Source: JASHUC01 sp963849095
Lineage (GTDB): Bacteria; Pseudomonadota; Gammaproteobacteria; Steroidobacterales; Steroidobacteraceae
Direction: 5' to 3'
Length of the DNA: 64,000 bases
NCBI GenBank assembly: GCA_963849095.1
Contig: CAWKGA010000002.1
Location: 62,001 to 126,000 of the forward strand
Under the pieces are notes generated by a model, which was given only the letters and a program-made list of their open reading frames with translations, was not told the DNA's origin and did not search any database. Made by a program: the position numbers and the translations under genes. Shown one piece after another: positions 35,151 through 43,503 of the stretch (position 1 is its first letter; the number at the start of each line of letters is the position of its first letter).

Positions 35151-36332
35151 GTGTGGAGACAGATCCTTGCGATCACGGCCATGAACCTGCGGAGCGTGCC
35201 GCAACGATATGCTGCTTCCACCGTTGTGATCATTGGGGTCGCTGGGGTCGTCGGGGTGCTTATCTGCGTTCTGGCCATGGCCAGCGGATTGTCGCGTACG
35301 CTCGTCAATACCGGCAGCCTGGCCCGTGCCATCGTGCTGCACAAGGCAGCCGCGACCGAGAGCTTCAGCAACATTGACTTGGGTTGGGTTGCGGCGATCG
35401 CACAGCCCGCGGAAGTCTTGCGCAGTGCCGACGGCACATCTGCCGTCTGTCCGGAACGAATCGTCGCGGCGAGTCTTCACCGACGATCCGGCGGTCAGGC
35501 GGGCATCACGCTGCGAGGGACATGTCCCGCAGCTTTCCTGGTCCACCCGGAATGGCGACTTGTCGCCGGCCGGAGCTTCCGCCCGGGGCTGCACGAGCTC
35601 CTGGTCGGGGCGGGCGCCTTCAAGGAGTTCTCGGGGGTGGACGTTGGCGACCACGTGAAGCTCGGCAACAGCGAGTGGGCGGTCGTCGGGCGCTTCGCGA
35701 GCGATGGCGACCTGCATGAATCGGAGGCCTTGACCGATGCCGCCACGCTCATGTCGGCCTTCAACTGGGGAGGGGCCTACAGCTCGGTGACCGTGCGGCT
35801 GACCTCCGCGACGGCCTTCGATGGATACCGCAGGGCACTTCTCTCGAATCCATCCCTTCAAGTCGATGTGGTCCGAGAGCGTGATTACTATCAGCGGCAG
35901 TCTCGGGGGATCGCAGGCTTGCTGTACCTCGTGAGCACGATCGTGGGCGCGATCATGGCGGTCGGTGCGGTCTTCACCGCCGTTAACATTCTCTACTCAG
36001 CGGTCGTCGTGCGCAGGACTGAAATCGCCACCCTGCGCGCCATCGGCTTCGGTGCGTCCGGCGTGGTCATCTCGGTTCTCGTCGAGGCTCTGTTGCTCGC
36101 GATTGTTGGCGCTCTCATCGGAGCCACCGTTGCGTGGCTAGGCTTCAACGGCAATATCCTGAGCACGAGTGGCGGGGCTTTTGATAGCCAGGTGGCGTTC
36201 AGATTGGTCGTACGCCCCGGCCTCGTCGGCCTGGGAATTGCGTGGGCCGTCGTAATCGGGTTGCTGGGAGGGATGCTCCCGGCAATTCGCGCAGCTAGGA
36301 TGCCGGTCGCCGTTGCGCTGCGGCCTGTATGA
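35151..36332 (+). CDS. ABC transporter permease, MacB/FtsX type (B component)
   Basis: 393 residues with the same topology as its neighbour: one N-terminal helix, a periplasmic domain, then three FtsX helices and the coupling motif RRTEIATLRAIGFGASGV. GTG start with GGAGG upstream, 15 bp after the first permease gene, so the pair probably forms a heterodimer. It is clearly paralogous to the gene at 61819-62979 (shared NPSLQVDV and REIATLRAIGFG stretches). No ATPase gene follows. Confidence 0.87.
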   Translation: MWRQILAITAMNLRSVPQRYAASTVVIIGVAGVVGVLICVLAMASGLSRTLVNTGSLARAIVLHKAAATESFSNIDLGWVAAIAQPAEVLRSADGTSAVCPERIVAASLHRRSGGQAGITLRGTCPAAFLVHPEWRLVAGRSFRPGLHELLVGAGAFKEFSGVDVGDHVKLGNSEWAVVGRFASDGDLHESEALTDAATLMSAFNWGGAYSSVTVRLTSATAFDGYRRALLSNPSLQVDVVRERDYYQRQSRGIAGLLYLVSTIVGAIMAVGAVFTAVNILYSAVVVRRTEIATLRAIGFGASGVVISVLVEALLLAIVGALIGATVAWLGFNGNILSTSGGAFDSQVAFRLVVRPGLVGLGIAWAVVIGLLGGMLPAIRAARMPVAVALRPV

Positions 36333-36547
36333 GAGACGCTCACGCCAAGAAACAGAGCGAGACTCGATCCGGGTTTCTCGCCCGTGCTGCACTGGATGCA
36401 ATGCGCAAGCAAGTCTAACCTGCGACTGAATTCGAGAGCCCCTGATCGGCCAAAGCCGCCGTTCGCGAAACCTCGCTCACACATCGCTGAAGCGGACGGT
36501 CAACACCTGTCCTTCATCCCTGCGTCCGGCAACCATTGCGTTTCGCT

Positions 36548-36580
36548 TGTACCATGTGTACCATGTGCTGTACTGGTACA
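36548..36580 (+). promoter_or_regulatory. YtrA-type operator with tandem repeats
   Basis: Two immediately adjacent perfect 9-bp repeats, TGTACCATG (36548-36556 and 36557-36565), are followed by the palindrome TGTACTGGTACA (36569-36580). They end 15 bp before the GntR ATG. TGTACCA/TGGTACA also form an outer dyad. YtrA-subfamily regulators bind GT-AC rich dyads at their own promoters, so this is a strong autoregulatory candidate. Confidence 0.65.
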
Positions 36581-36595
36581 TATGGCAAGTCGAGC

Positions 36596-36979
36596 ATGAA
36601 GATCTCAATCGACATCGACGATCCGGCTCCTCCGTTTGCGCAGCTGATCGCACAGGTGAAGGCCGCCGTTCAGAGCGGCCGCCTCCGGCCCGGGGAGCCG
36701 CTACCTTCCATTCGCCAGCTTGCGAACGACCTGGCACTCAATCTGAAAACCGTCGCGAAGTCTTACCGTTTGCTCGAGCGGGACGCCGTGATCCAGACCA
36801 GAGGGTATCGCGGCTCCTTCGTTCACGCGGACGCCGCAGCGAACTGCCGCGTCGACTTGAGTGAACGTACGCACGAGAGGCTGCAGGAGGCGATCGCGGA
36901 GCTCAGAGCCGAGGGCGTGACCGATTCGGAGATCCGCAACGCGTTCAACCGCTCGATGAACGGCAGCCACAACAAATAG
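36596..36979 (+). CDS. GntR-family regulator, YtrA subfamily
   Basis: 127 residues: winged-helix DNA-binding domain (DDPAPPFAQLIAQVKAAVQSGRLRPGEPLPSIRQLANDLALNLKTVAKSYRLLERDAVIQTRGYRGSFV) and only a short about 50-residue helical tail, the YtrA layout. Members usually repress a following ABC transporter operon. Here the next gene, 12 bp downstream, is an unknown membrane protein instead. The ATG at 36596 begins the conserved domain; an upstream in-frame ATG lies inside the operator. Confidence 0.9.
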   Translation: MKISIDIDDPAPPFAQLIAQVKAAVQSGRLRPGEPLPSIRQLANDLALNLKTVAKSYRLLERDAVIQTRGYRGSFVHADAAANCRVDLSERTHERLQEAIAELRAEGVTDSEIRNAFNRSMNGSHNK

Positions 36980-36991
36980 GGAGCGACGACA

Positions 36992-37906
36992 ATGGGCGAG
37001 ACTATTCTCTTTTGCTTCGTGTTCTTGAGTCAGGTGCTGATGATTTCCTGGTTCTACCCGCAGCGAATCATCAGCCGCACCCGGTATATGCTGCGGAATT
37101 TCCCGCCGTCCACACATCCGAAGCTTTATCCCCTATCCCCCGAGCACTATCAGCGCTGGCTCCGGAATATCGCCCGCGTCAACCTCGTGATCGTGGTCGC
37201 GGGAATCCTGATCATCGGGCTGGTCCTCGGCTCACACGTCGGCGGATGGGACGGGGGAATCTTCGCGTTCTTGCGGAAACGCCACTGGGGCGTAGCTATC
37301 GTGTGTCCGTTCTTTCTCGTGCAGCTCCTCGCCGCCGCGCTGTACACGAATGTATCGGCGGTGAAGCTTTGGGTAGCGATGATGAAAGCCCCTCCGCCCC
37401 GCGTGCGCACGGCGGAGCTGCGCCGTCAGCGACTCGTCGATTTTGTCTCGCCGGGCATGCTCGTCGTCGCGGCGCTCGCGAATATCGCTTTCGTCGCCTT
37501 CGTTCTGTATTCCTACCAGCGTTTCGAACTCCCCTTGCGCGCGGTTGTCGTCAGTACCGCCTGCGTCGCGATCACGATCCTTGTGTTTTCCGTGACCGTC
37601 AGTGTCTTTTTGCGTTCGCCGAAGGTCGATCCTTACCAGGCGCCCCAGGACCGTCACGATACGCTCAAGTTGCAGGTGCAACAGGCAGTAGCGTACTGCA
37701 GCGCGTTCCCCGTGCTGTTCGCGGCACTACTGACCATCAAGCTCTTCCCGGAGTCGGTCATGACGAGCTTGTTCTTGCAGGGCCTTGCGCTGGCATTGCT
37801 GGGGCCCTCTTACTTCTATCGAATAGACAAGGTCGATTGTGATGTCTACAGACAGGACGCTAGCGACTCGACGCCCGACGGGTCCGCGAGAATCAGCTCG
37901 CCGTAG
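36992..37906 (+). CDS. Unknown polytopic membrane protein
   Basis: 304 residues with about seven hydrophobic segments (first at 3-20, then near 65-80, 100-120, 155-175, 185-205, 240-265). The loop after the first contains SRTRYMLRNFPPSTHPKLYPLSPEHYQRWLRNIARVN. Its translational proximity to the YtrA-type regulator implies joint control. There is no ABC ATPase, nucleotide-binding or enzyme motif. I do not recognise a family; transport or an envelope stress role is inference from context. Confidence 0.7.
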   Translation: MGETILFCFVFLSQVLMISWFYPQRIISRTRYMLRNFPPSTHPKLYPLSPEHYQRWLRNIARVNLVIVVAGILIIGLVLGSHVGGWDGGIFAFLRKRHWGVAIVCPFFLVQLLAAALYTNVSAVKLWVAMMKAPPPRVRTAELRRQRLVDFVSPGMLVVAALANIAFVAFVLYSYQRFELPLRAVVVSTACVAITILVFSVTVSVFLRSPKVDPYQAPQDRHDTLKLQVQQAVAYCSAFPVLFAALLTIKLFPESVMTSLFLQGLALALLGPSYFYRIDKVDCDVYRQDASDSTPDGSARISSP

Positions 37907-38271
37907 ATGCGCAACGACCCGTGCGATTTCTCGAACTGGTTCAACTGCGCATTGCGCGGCCGGGTTCCCGAAGCGCACTCTCGAATCGTTGCCAACCCAT
38001 TCGGTGCGCGAGATTGCACGTTGTGTGCGACCGCTTAACCGCGGTAAGCGCGCACACCGCCTGCTTGTTCCAGTGTCCGCTTCCCTCCGAGCTCCACGTC
38101 CCATTGCTTTGAGTCAGAACTAGTCGGTTCTCCCATCATGCAACGCCGAATACCCCGGTTGAGGTTTGGCGCTGTGATCATGCAGCTGCTGACGTTTCAG
38201 CTCAGCACAAGGATGCACGGATCATGGCCTATAATTAACAAGAGAATATTGCCACAACTATTTGATTGTTA
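37907..38271. other. Intergenic region left of the island
   Basis: About 365 bp without a supported gene. It contains a 19-nt near-palindrome, CGCTTAACCGCGGTAAGCG (38032-38050), which may form a hairpin after the membrane protein gene, and a plus-strand TATAAT at 38230-38235. No T-tract terminator is visible. Confidence 0.4.
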
Positions 38272-38320
38272 TGGCGCCCCCGGCCGGAGTTGAACCGACG
38301 ACCTACCGCTTAGGAGGCGG
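38272..38320 (-). repeat. att direct repeat, distal copy (tRNA-Arg 3' fragment)
   Basis: Identical over 49 bp to 46047-46095; identity stops abruptly on both sides. It contains the CCA end, T arm and part of the anticodon arm but no D arm or 5' acceptor, so it is not a functional tRNA. It is the displaced original 3' half of the target gene. Confidence 0.9.
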
Positions 38321-38441
38321 CGCCAAACGTCGCCAACGCCTTGTGTCACAACGCATTGTTTCGACGACGATCAACCCTTGCGCTTGATTTGCGCATTGGT
38401 GCAGGTCCGGTCCTGCCGGCCCGCCGCGCACCTCATCCGGT

Positions 38442-38820
38442 CTACGCAGCCCTCGGCCTTCGAATCGACCGGATCAGGACGTCAGCGGAGATCCCGAGCT
38501 TCTGATGGAGGGCGCGAATCATATTGATCGACAGACCGCGCTTGCGGTTGAGCACTTCCGACACCCGCATGCGGGTGCCGAGGATCTTCTCCAAATCCTT
38601 GCGTGTGAGCGCCTGCTGCTCCAGCCGAAACTTTATCGCATCAATAGGGTCGGGCGGGTCCATGGGGTAATGCTCCGCCTCGTACGCTTCGATGAGCGTC
38701 GCCAGGAACGTCCAGGCGATCCCCCTTGGGCGTGCCGGTCCCGGCACCCCAGAGCGCTTCGGCCTCCGCCAGCGCCTCCTCGTAATCCTGCTCACTTCGA
38801 ATCGGCTTTAGGTCTCTCAT
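38442..38820 (-). pseudogene. higA: HigA-type antitoxin with +1 frameshift
   Basis: The start is at 38820 (MRDLKPIRSEQDYEEALAEAE, the typical HigA N-terminus) and the frame runs through GTPKGDRLDV. One extra C at about 38705-38706 then shifts it; the next frame continues ATLIEAYEAEHYPMDPPDPIDAIKFRLEQQALTRKDLEKILGTRMRVSEVLNRKRGLSINMIRALH, the HTH half. The two parts join perfectly if one C is removed. An internal ATG (MDPPDP) could still yield a 72-residue HTH protein. The start overlaps the toxin by 29 nt, as usual for higBA. Confidence 0.82.
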
Positions 38821-39133
38821 AGGCCACCGTCTTCACGTCTATGGTGTCGTATTCCGCATGCGTGCCAATCCACTTGATCCACACGATGCGTTTGTCGAAA
38901 TCGATCGCAGCGACCAGACGATAATCGTTTCCCTTGATGTTGAACACAACGCGATCCGCCGACACGATGCTGGCCGAACGATACAGCTCCTTCACGGTCG
39001 CCATGCGGGTCCACTTGGCTCTGCGCACTTCGTCGAACCATGCATCAACCGCTGACTTGAGCGCTGCATGACCGCGATGCCCGGATTGCGACTCGACAAA
39101 CCGCTTGAGCGTGCTCCGGGCGATGATCCTCAT
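38792..39133 (-). CDS. higB: HigB-type mRNA interferase toxin
   Basis: 113-residue RelE/HigB fold ribosome-dependent endonuclease. RSTLKRFVESQSGHRGHAALKSAVDAWFDEVRRAKWTRMATVKELYRSASIVSADRVVFNIKGNDYRLVAAIDFDKRIVWIKWIGTHAEYDTIDV matches the HigB-2 type, including the C-terminal GTHAEYD. The frame is intact. Toxin first, antitoxin second is the higBA order. Because the antitoxin is frameshifted, the toxin may be silent, weakly expressed, or controlled by the residual HTH product. Confidence 0.9.
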   Translation of the reverse strand: MRIIARSTLKRFVESQSGHRGHAALKSAVDAWFDEVRRAKWTRMATVKELYRSASIVSADRVVFNIKGNDYRLVAAIDFDKRIVWIKWIGTHAEYDTIDVKTVAYERPKADSK

Positions 39134-39150
39134 CAGTCATAGGCTAGCAT

Positions 39151-39167
39151 GTTCCCGTTTTGGGAAC
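39151..39167. promoter_or_regulatory. Operator-like dyad upstream of higB
   Basis: GTTCCC-GTTTT-GGGAAC, a perfect 6-bp dyad with 5-nt spacer, starting 18 bp upstream of the higB start. Antitoxin HTH proteins bind such dyads over their own promoter. Position and symmetry are seen; binding is inferred. Confidence 0.6.
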
Positions 39168-39511
39168 AAGCAGCCAGGCCGGCGGCCGGAACCGTCCGTC
39201 GCGATCGCGCTTCATCGCTGACACCGCTCGCGTCCGAGCGCAGCGGGGCGAACGCGGCACCGGAAAATCTGTTTACTCACCACGGCTTGGGGCGAGTGGG
39301 AGCACTCCCGTCCTGCGCGACCGTGCCGCACAAACCGATGTGCAGACAAACGCTTGCGGACGTGACCGTGCCGCGGCCTTCTATCTTGCCTCCCCTCTTT
39401 CTCCTACGCTTTCGAAACTTCCGCGCTCAGGGCCCCTTCGTAGACATCTGATCGCGACGAGAACGGTGCAGAAGCTCGGTGCGGCTGCGGACGATTCGTC
39501 GAGCTTGATGA
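39168..39511. other. Intergenic region inside the island
   Basis: About 340 bp between the toxin promoter and the end of the sigma-linked membrane protein gene. I see no supported gene or repeat. It falls between two unrelated cargo modules. Confidence 0.4.
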
Positions 39512-40072
39512 TCAGGTGGCAAGCGGGTCTAGCGCATCGATGTCGCGCTGCAGCCGGCGAGCGTTTCGTATGTTCGCGAGGCTAAGTACGAGCCCGATGA
39601 CCGTCATGACGCAGCCGAATGTCAGCAGCGGGCCGGCGCTCCCGGGTTTCGCCTGGACGAACCCCGCCAGAATGACCCAGATCGAGATGATGATCGGAAC
39701 GACGATCGAGCGCCAGACGGATCGCAGGAGATCTCGGCGGCGTTGCAGCTCCGCGATATGGAAGACGAGCAGAGAAGCACCAGTGGAGGCGTCACTCGGC
39801 CGGGTCGCGGCGTATCTACGCAGCTGGAACGCCGCGATGATGGCGGAGACAATGGCCAACAGCTCGCCCAGCCTCGTCAGCGCATTCGGGGCCGCTCCCA
39901 TCTGGAAGCCGGAGGCGAGTGCCACGATTGCGCAACCCATGAGTTCCGCCATGTCTTGCCGCCAGACCGTGTGGTGGAACGTCAGCGATCTTTGGCGCAT
40001 CGCCTCAATAGTCAGAACCAGCGGCTCTTGGTTCGTCTGTTTCCACCGAGCCTTGATGTCGTGCTCATTCAT
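39512..40072 (-). CDS. Membrane protein coupled to the sigma factor (candidate anti-sigma)
   Basis: 186 residues. A cytoplasmic N-terminus (MNEHDIKARWKQTNQEPLVLTIEAMRQRS) is followed by four membrane helices (AELMGCAIVALASGF, LLAIVSAIIAAF, SIVVPIIISIWVILAGF, LLTFGCVMTVIGLVLSLA). Its ATG overlaps the end of the sigma gene by 8 nt, the tight coupling typical of sigma/anti-sigma pairs. No zinc anti-sigma motif (HxxxCxxC) is present, so the role rests on context. Confidence 0.72.
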   Translation of the reverse strand: MNEHDIKARWKQTNQEPLVLTIEAMRQRSLTFHHTVWRQDMAELMGCAIVALASGFQMGAAPNALTRLGELLAIVSAIIAAFQLRRYAATRPSDASTGASLLVFHIAELQRRRDLLRSVWRSIVVPIIISIWVILAGFVQAKPGSAGPLLTFGCVMTVIGLVLSLANIRNARRLQRDIDALDPLAT

Positions 40073-40631
40073 GACTTGGGTCCTCAGAATGGTACAGCCG
40101 GGTCAGCAGCCGCTTGATTCGGTGAACTTTGGTCGCGACATTGCCCGGACTGAGACCGGTGGTCGTGGCGATTTCGGCGGCGTCGAGGTCTTCAAGGTAG
40201 AGCAGCATGATCTGGCTATCGAGGGGCGCAAGTCGGCGGATCAGTGAGTAAAGGCGCGTTGCGGACTGATCGTAATCCGCTCCCGAGGCAGAGCTGTCCG
40301 GATCGGTCAGCAAGTCCTGTGCGTCGAATTCATCAAGCGTGCATAGGACGCCATGCCTTGATCTACGGCGTCGGGTGACGTAGGTGAGCGCCGTGTTGTG
40401 GGCCACTCGATAGACCCATGTACGAAGCGAGCAGCGTCCGTCATAGCCACCCAAGGTTCGCCACAGGGCGACATGCAGGTCCTGAAGGAGATCACGGCGC
40501 AGATCGGCGTCAGCCTCATGTAACCGGGCGATGCGAGCCAGCGCCGGTCCATATTCCTGGGCCAGCTGCGCGTACAGCAAATCGGGATCGAAGGATTCCG
40601 ATCGACCAGGCGCCTGAGGGGTGACGGGCAT
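40065..40631 (-). CDS. ECF-type RNA polymerase sigma factor
   Basis: About 188 residues. Region 2: DLLQDLHVALWRTLGGYDGRCSLRTWVYRVAHNTALTYVTRRRR. Region 4: RLAPLDSQIMLLYLEDLDAAEIATTTGLSPGNVATKVHRIKRLLTRL. The start is uncertain. The ATG at 40631 removes a poor N-terminal extension; a GTG at 40703 is possible but has its SD too close. Co-mobilised with a membrane partner on the island; its regulon cannot be named from this window. Confidence 0.88.
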   Translation of the reverse strand: MPVTPQAPGRSESFDPDLLYAQLAQEYGPALARIARLHEADADLRRDLLQDLHVALWRTLGGYDGRCSLRTWVYRVAHNTALTYVTRRRRSRHGVLCTLDEFDAQDLLTDPDSSASGADYDQSATRLYSLIRRLAPLDSQIMLLYLEDLDAAEIATTTGLSPGNVATKVHRIKRLLTRLYHSEDPSHE

Positions 40632-40754
40632 CTGAAGCTTTTGGGCCACAATCGAGATAGTCTTCAGCTGACCCTGAAGTCTTACACCGTTGGCGCGATT
40701 CACACCTTTTGGGGCCTACGCTGAGAGCGACCACGGTATTTGATAGACGTTTTT

Positions 40755-40771
40755 TCACGATCGGTGATGGA
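40755..40771. repeat. 17-bp repeat, left copy
   Basis: TCACGATCGGTGATGGA, identical and in the same orientation as 44280-44296. It contains the dyad TCAC-5nt-GTGA, and an inverted GATCGTGA lies 23 bp further on (40785-40792). These could be transposase or ATPase binding sites near the element end. Confidence 0.6.
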
Positions 40772-40812
40772 CAGGCGACGTGAGTGATCGTGACGGCGGC
40801 GCCGGGATCGTC

Positions 40813-41082
40813 TCAGAACGGATCGTCGTCGAAGGGAAGCGGCTGCTGGGCTTCGAGGTGAAGACGTTGCCGGTAGAGCTGGTCGCGCTCGGATTCGCGC
40901 GCGCGATGAGCGCGGCGGATCTGCGCTGAGTAGTGGTCCTCGAAGCGCTCGGCGAAGGCATAGAGGAACTCGCCGAGCTGAAGGGCGGCCTCGTCGCTGA
41001 GGACGGGCAGGTCCAGGATCAGGCAGGGCCGCTCGGTGGCATCGAAGGTCGGTTCGGCATCCTCGGGCATGGGATGGATCAT
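40813..41082 (-). CDS. Small acidic accessory protein of the transposon
   Basis: 89 residues. The core is CLILDLPVLSDEAALQLGEFLYAFAERFEDHYSAQIRRAH, then a charged helix ending in PLPFDDDPF, an acidic C-terminus. No catalytic motif. It starts 5 nt after the ATPase stop. Small proteins in this position accompany similar transposase/ATPase pairs, where they may be target-selection or regulatory factors (inference). Confidence 0.65.
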   Translation of the reverse strand: MIHPMPEDAEPTFDATERPCLILDLPVLSDEAALQLGEFLYAFAERFEDHYSAQIRRAHRARESERDQLYRQRLHLEAQQPLPFDDDPF

Positions 41083-41086
41083 CGTG

Positions 41087-41929
41087 TCATCGGGCGCCGG
41101 GGCGGCGTGAGGCCTTGGCCTCGGGTCGGGCGAAGACCTGCAGGTAGAGTTTCTCGTCGAGAGTGGTGATCTCGTGCTGGGCGGCGGTCATGAGGATCTC
41201 GGCGGCCATGGAGACGAGGACGCGGTAATTGCCGGCGGCGTGATCGACGAGGGTGTGGCGCAGCTCTCGGGTCATCAGGCTCGCATTACCGGCGGCGGTG
41301 ATGAGATGCTCGAGGCAGGCGACGAGTTCCTCGCGGGAGGCGGTCTCGGTCGCCAGGCGCGTTCTGATGCGCGAGCCCAGGGGGATGAGCTCCTCGCGGC
41401 GCATCTTGTCGAGCAGACGGGCATCGCCTGCGAGCACGACACACAGGAGCGACTGGGAGTCGAAGCGAGCGGAGGCGAGCAGGCGCAGCTCGTTGAGGAC
41501 CGCCGGGCTCATCTCCTGGGCCTCATCGGCCAAGAGCACCGAGCGGCGGGTGGTTGAGCCGAGATGGTCGAGCCAGCGGGTGCGCAGCGCCTTGAAGCCG
41601 CCCCAGCGGTTGCTGACGCGGATGGCGACACTGAAGATGTCCCCGAGTTCGCGGTAGAAGTCGGAGAGGTTGCTCTGGGGATGGTGGACGACGCCGACGG
41701 ACAGATCGGCCAGGCGCGCCAGACGCTCGGCGAGCACCCGCAGGACGACGCTCTTGCCGGAGCCGGGCTCGCCGTGGATGAGGGCGAAGCCGCCCTCGCG
41801 CAGATGCGCCTGCTCGATGCGCCAGCAGAAGCTCTCGAGCTTGGGGGACAGATACAGCGCCTCGGTGGGCACCTCGGGGGAGAACGGATCGAACTTCAGC
41901 CCGTACAGGGCCAGGAGCTTTTGGTTCAC
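41087..41929 (-). CDS. ExeA/TnsC-like AAA ATPase
   Basis: 280 residues. MNQKLLALYGLKFDPFSPEVPTEALYLSPKLESFCWRIEQA is the ExeA-type lead-in, then Walker A GEPGSGKS (53-60) and Walker B LLADEAQE (132-139), with an arginine-rich sensor region after RIRTRLATETASREEL. It most likely selects targets or activates the transposase, as TnsC, TniB and IstB do. Its ATG overlaps the transposase stop as ATGA, so the two are co-translated. Confidence 0.88.
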   Translation of the reverse strand: MNQKLLALYGLKFDPFSPEVPTEALYLSPKLESFCWRIEQAHLREGGFALIHGEPGSGKSVVLRVLAERLARLADLSVGVVHHPQSNLSDFYRELGDIFSVAIRVSNRWGGFKALRTRWLDHLGSTTRRSVLLADEAQEMSPAVLNELRLLASARFDSQSLLCVVLAGDARLLDKMRREELIPLGSRIRTRLATETASREELVACLEHLITAAGNASLMTRELRHTLVDHAAGNYRVLVSMAAEILMTAAQHEITTLDEKLYLQVFARPEAKASRRPGAR

Positions 41930-43380
41930 GCAGGATTCTCTTCTGGGTTGGGGATGGGCAGGTACGCCGGCGGCAGTCCCGTGGCGGCGTACTCGGCGAT
42001 CATTTGCTTCAGGAGCGGAGCGATGCCGCAGCCGGTCGTGGCGATCGGCTCGTTGCTCACCGGCTCGAGCACCCGGCGCAGGCCCTCGGCGTTGGCCGCC
42101 TTATCGATCGGGCCGATCGGGCAGAGGATGGCCCCGGAGCGGGCCTCGATGAGGTCCACGCGGCTGAGGTCCCAGCGGGCGTAGCGCAGGTACACCTCGC
42201 GCAGGTGACGGTAGCGGGAGGGGATCTCGAAGCGCTGGCCCTCGAGGCTGACGGTGCCGTCGGAGCGGCGCTGGCGACGCTTGGCCTCGATCCGGAACGC
42301 TGCCCGCAGGGCCTGGCTTCCCGGAGCCTCGCGCCCGACGTTGGGGCCGGCGAGGTAGCGCTCGAGGGGGGTGACGCCGATCTCGCGGTGCACGGTGCGC
42401 TGGTATTCCTGGGTGATCCAGGCCTGGGTGGCGAGGTTGAGCTCCTCGAGGGTGAGGTTCGCCTCGCCCTCGAGCATCGCCAGAAGCCTTTGCTCCACTC
42501 GAGACCAGAGGTTTTCCTGCTTCCCGTTGACATGCGGGGACCGGGGCAAGGTCGGAACATGCAGGATGCCGAGCGCCTCGAGCCCGGCGGTGAACTCCCC
42601 GGACATCATCGCCGAGCCCCGGTCACTCATCAGGGAGCGGGGCAGTCCGACCTTCGAGAGCGCCTGGGAGAACCCGTGCACGAGCTCCCGGGTCCCCTCG
42701 GCGGTGTACCACTGAGCGTGGCAGAGATAGCGCGAGTGATCGTCGATGAAGGCGACCAGCAGTGGCTTGATCCGCTCTCCGGCGGGCGTGACGACCTTGC
42801 GCGAGCCGTGGTGGAAGTCCAGGTGCATCAGCTGCAGGACGTACTCGACCTCGTAGCTGCGGATCTCGCGCTCGAGCAGCGCAGCGGCTCCGCTGAGGAT
42901 CGCCTCGGCGCTGTGCCGCACGGGCCGCTTGCGAGTGAGGCCGTGCGCCTTCAGGTATCGCCGGACGCTGGCATAGGAGGGACACGGCACGGGAGGATCG
43001 GCGGCGGCGAGCACGACGCGCAGGTTGTCGCACAGAAGCTGAGCGTTCCACGAGGCGTGAAGCGCGTACTGCTCCCGCAGCGCCTGCTGCGCCTGCTCGG
43101 AGAAGCTCGGGAACGAGCCGATGTCGCGCCGGACCTGATTGCGCAGCACCGCCACCGGATCGGTGGCGGTGCGCGCCGCGTAGTACCAGCGCTCGATCGT
43201 GGAGGCGCCGAAGCGGACCTGAAGCCCGGTGAGCGGATGGCGCCAGGTGCGCGCGGCCAGCGCGCTCAAGGCCACCTGCAAATCCCCCGGGGCGGGCGGT
43301 GCGGCCAATAACGGACCGATGATGGCAAAGCGTAGCCGGGCCCACCGATCCCGTTCGGGCAGATCGTTCTCGGAACTCAC
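41926..43380 (-). CDS. DDE integrase-type transposase
   Basis: 484 residues. The catalytic triad is D188 (MHLDFHHG), D253 (MSDRGSAMM) and E289 (NGKQENLW), i.e. a DD(35)E spacing as in rve-type integrases. Helical DNA-binding domains precede it (ASTIERWYYAARTATDPVAVL, SYASVRRYLKAHGLTRKRPVR). A beta-barrel-like C-terminal part follows (SDGTVSLEGQRFEIPSRYRHLREVYLRYARWDLS), as in Mu/TniA. The frame looks intact, so the element may be active. Confidence 0.9.
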   Translation of the reverse strand: MSSENDLPERDRWARLRFAIIGPLLAAPPAPGDLQVALSALAARTWRHPLTGLQVRFGASTIERWYYAARTATDPVAVLRNQVRRDIGSFPSFSEQAQQALREQYALHASWNAQLLCDNLRVVLAAADPPVPCPSYASVRRYLKAHGLTRKRPVRHSAEAILSGAAALLEREIRSYEVEYVLQLMHLDFHHGSRKVVTPAGERIKPLLVAFIDDHSRYLCHAQWYTAEGTRELVHGFSQALSKVGLPRSLMSDRGSAMMSGEFTAGLEALGILHVPTLPRSPHVNGKQENLWSRVEQRLLAMLEGEANLTLEELNLATQAWITQEYQRTVHREIGVTPLERYLAGPNVGREAPGSQALRAAFRIEAKRRQRRSDGTVSLEGQRFEIPSRYRHLREVYLRYARWDLSRVDLIEARSGAILCPIGPIDKAANAEGLRRVLEPVSNEPIATTGCGIAPLLKQMIAEYAATGLPPAYLPIPNPEENPA

Positions 43381-43503
43381 CTCTCACCTCCCGCACCGCG
43401 CGACACCGGGGGTATCGCTACGGCCGGCAGGCTATGCACGCGCTCTTGCCCGCGCTACCGGCATCCTCTGCGGGAGACCGAGCGCTCGAGCGCGGCTCTC
43501 GGA

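Noticed and set aside
38272..38320. Possible second tRNA-Arg gene
   Set aside because: Only the 3' 49 bp are present; there is no D arm or 5' acceptor strand, so it is an att fragment.
42004..43311. Plus-strand 435-codon frame opposite the transposase
   Set aside because: Low-complexity antisense frame; the minus-strand frame has an intact catalytic triad.
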